This document shows positions 6,902-7,492 of a DNA stretch of 7,492 nt, one piece after another. A model generated the notes under the pieces. It was not told the origin of the DNA. It saw only the letters and a program-made list of their open reading frames with translations, and ran no database searches. Positions within the stretch are counted from its first letter, which is position 1, and every line of letters starts with the position of its first letter. Source of the DNA: a bacterium TMED221 (GTDB lineage: Bacteria > Actinomycetota > Acidimicrobiia > Actinomarinales > Actinomarinaceae); the NCBI GenBank assembly GCA_002169115.2, contig NHJS02000039.1:15865-23356 (forward strand). The letters are read 5' to 3'. The position numbers and the translations under genes are program-made.

Positions 6902-7367
6902 ATTTTTAATCTTTTTTTTAATATTTACTTTTTGCTCAAGTTCAGAAATTACATCAGAAAGTATTAAAATCCAAGATTTTCAAATTCAAGAACTTAGCTA
7001 TTTAGAATCAAATAAAAATGCTGAGTTAGATAACGAATTTTTGATTATTAACTACTGGGCATCTTGGTGTTTAGAGTGTATTGAAGAACATGATCTATTA
7101 ATCTCTCTTAACGAGATTAAATCTTTTGAAGGGAAGGTAGTGCTAATTAGTTTTCAAGATAATACTTCTAACTCAAAGGAATTCCTTAATAAATATGGAT
7201 ATGGCAATTTAATTTATTTAACTGATGTTAAAAGTAAGTTTGCTATTAATTCTGGTGTGTTTGGGGTTCCTGAAACACATATCATTCAAAATGGAGTAAT
7301 TATTAGAAAATATCTAGGATCACTATCTTTTGAGGATGTTGAAGAAATAATATTTTTATATTCATAA
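6891..7367 (+). CDS. ccmG: Thiol-disulfide oxidoreductase, CcmG/TlpA-type thioredoxin
   Basis: A 158-residue extracytoplasmic thioredoxin with an N-terminal signal or anchor (about 1-15, ending FTFCSS). The thioredoxin core begins at about 49 with FLIINYWASWCLECIEEH, giving the active site W59-C60-L-E-C63, and the cis-proline lies in the GVFGVPETHII block (P127), the VPET motif typical of CcmG and related proteins. It is expected to keep CcmH or apocytochrome c thiols reduced using electrons from a DsbD/CcdA protein that is not in this window. The active site lacks the Pro that many TlpA-like proteins have before the second Cys. Cys15 might suggest a lipoprotein, but Phe at the -1 position does not fit a lipobox. 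It overlaps the TPR gene by 11 bases and is the last gene of the operon, immediately before rnpB. Confidence 0.88.
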   Translation: MKIKFLIFFLIFTFCSSSEITSESIKIQDFQIQELSYLESNKNAELDNEFLIINYWASWCLECIEEHDLLISLNEIKSFEGKVVLISFQDNTSNSKEFLNKYGYGNLIYLTDVKSKFAINSGVFGVPETHIIQNGVIIRKYLGSLSFEDVEEIIFLYS

Positions 7368-7378
7368 GTAATAAATAT

Positions 7379-7408
7379 TTGACTAGAGTTATTTTTGAGA
7401 TGGATAAT
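7379..7408 (+). promoter_or_regulatory. Candidate sigma70-type promoter at the 5' end of rnpB
   Basis: TTGACT (7379-7384) and GATAAT (7403-7408) are separated by 18 bases, each one mismatch from the -35 and -10 consensus. Transcription would start at about 7413-7416. That is inside the sequence one would expect to form the P1-P3 part of RNase P RNA, so either the RNA has a very short 5' end or the match is a chance one in AT-rich DNA. Alternatively rnpB is transcribed from a site at or before 7370 and processed. Confidence 0.3.
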
Positions 7409-7492
7409 CGCGATTTATCGAGGAAAGTCCGGACACTATAGAGCAGAGAGCTGGGTAACTCCCAGGCAAGTAATTGACGGAAAGTGCAACAG
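7385..7492 (+). ncRNA. rnpB: RNase P RNA, bacterial class A, 5' part (runs off the right edge)
   Basis: This is the catalytic RNA that cuts the 5' leader from pre-tRNAs. The diagnostic conserved stretch GAGGAAAGTCCGGAC (7420-7434, CR-I including the 5' strand of P4) is present. It is followed by AGAGCAGAGAG (7440-7450), a P8 hairpin CTGGG-TAACT-CCCAG (7451-7465), a P9 hairpin CAA-GTAA-TTG with a GNRA-type tetraloop (7467-7476), and GGAAAGTGCAACAG (7479-7492) leading into P10. Upstream, a small hairpin GATAA/TTATC (7403-7407 with 7415-7419) is a candidate P3. The 5' end is uncertain: P1 would pair with 3' sequence outside the window, so 7385 is only an estimate. The rest of the molecule, about two thirds, lies beyond the window. 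Confidence 0.93.

Noticed and set aside
6933..6938. Lipoprotein signal in the CcmG-type protein at Cys15
   Set aside because: The residues before the Cys are Phe-Thr-Phe; a lipobox needs a small residue at -1, so an uncleaved anchor or ordinary signal peptide is more likely.
1..7492. CRISPR arrays, insertion sequences, tRNA genes, prophage or defence genes
   Set aside because: I saw no direct repeat series, transposase, inverted terminal repeats, tRNA fold or defence-type protein, and there is no free intergenic space to hold them.

Overview
The window is a short, very AT-rich stretch (roughly 30% G+C by eye, not counted). It is packed end to end with genes on the plus strand. Almost every junction is an overlap of 4, 11 or 20 bases or a gap of 4-5 bases, which points to a streamlined genome. 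The standard genetic code fits: TGA is used as a stop and every Trp codon I translated is TGG. The nitroreductase tail and the style of the CcmF and CcmH motifs look actinobacterial or chloroflexotal to me. My best guess is a free-living marine actinobacterium of the low-GC Actinomarina/Acidimicrobiia type; this is inference, not something the sequence proves.

Layout: (1) bases 1-561, the 3' part of a nitroreductase-family gene cut by the window edge; (2) 542-1336, a TrmH/SpoU-family RNA 2'-O-methyltransferase; (3) 1342-1833, a small DEDDh (DnaQ-like) 3'-5' exonuclease; (4) 1838-7367, a cytochrome c maturation System I operon in the order ccmA, ccmB, ccmC, ccmE, ccmF, ccmH, a TPR protein standing in for CcmI, and a CcmG-type thioredoxin; (5) from about 7385 to the window end, the 5' part of the class A RNase P RNA gene (rnpB), which runs off the right edge. 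No stretch longer than about 25 bases is without a gene.

How the Ccm genes work together: the CcmAB ABC transporter and the WWD protein CcmC load heme onto the histidine of the chaperone CcmE and release it. CcmF, with the CcmH/CcmI-like partner, takes the heme from holo-CcmE and attaches it to apocytochrome c. CcmG and CcmH keep the CXXCH cysteines of the apocytochrome reduced. All the conserved catalytic or heme-ligand residues I looked for are present except the H-switch histidine of CcmA, which appears to be Gln. No ccmD is visible.

Nothing here is a clearly new biological system. The points worth a second look are the Gln in CcmA, the absence of CcmD, a two-cysteine loop in CcmF, the nearly identical TAATCNNGTGA junctions before the two GTG-started genes, and a near-consensus promoter that lies inside what should be the 5' domain of rnpB.
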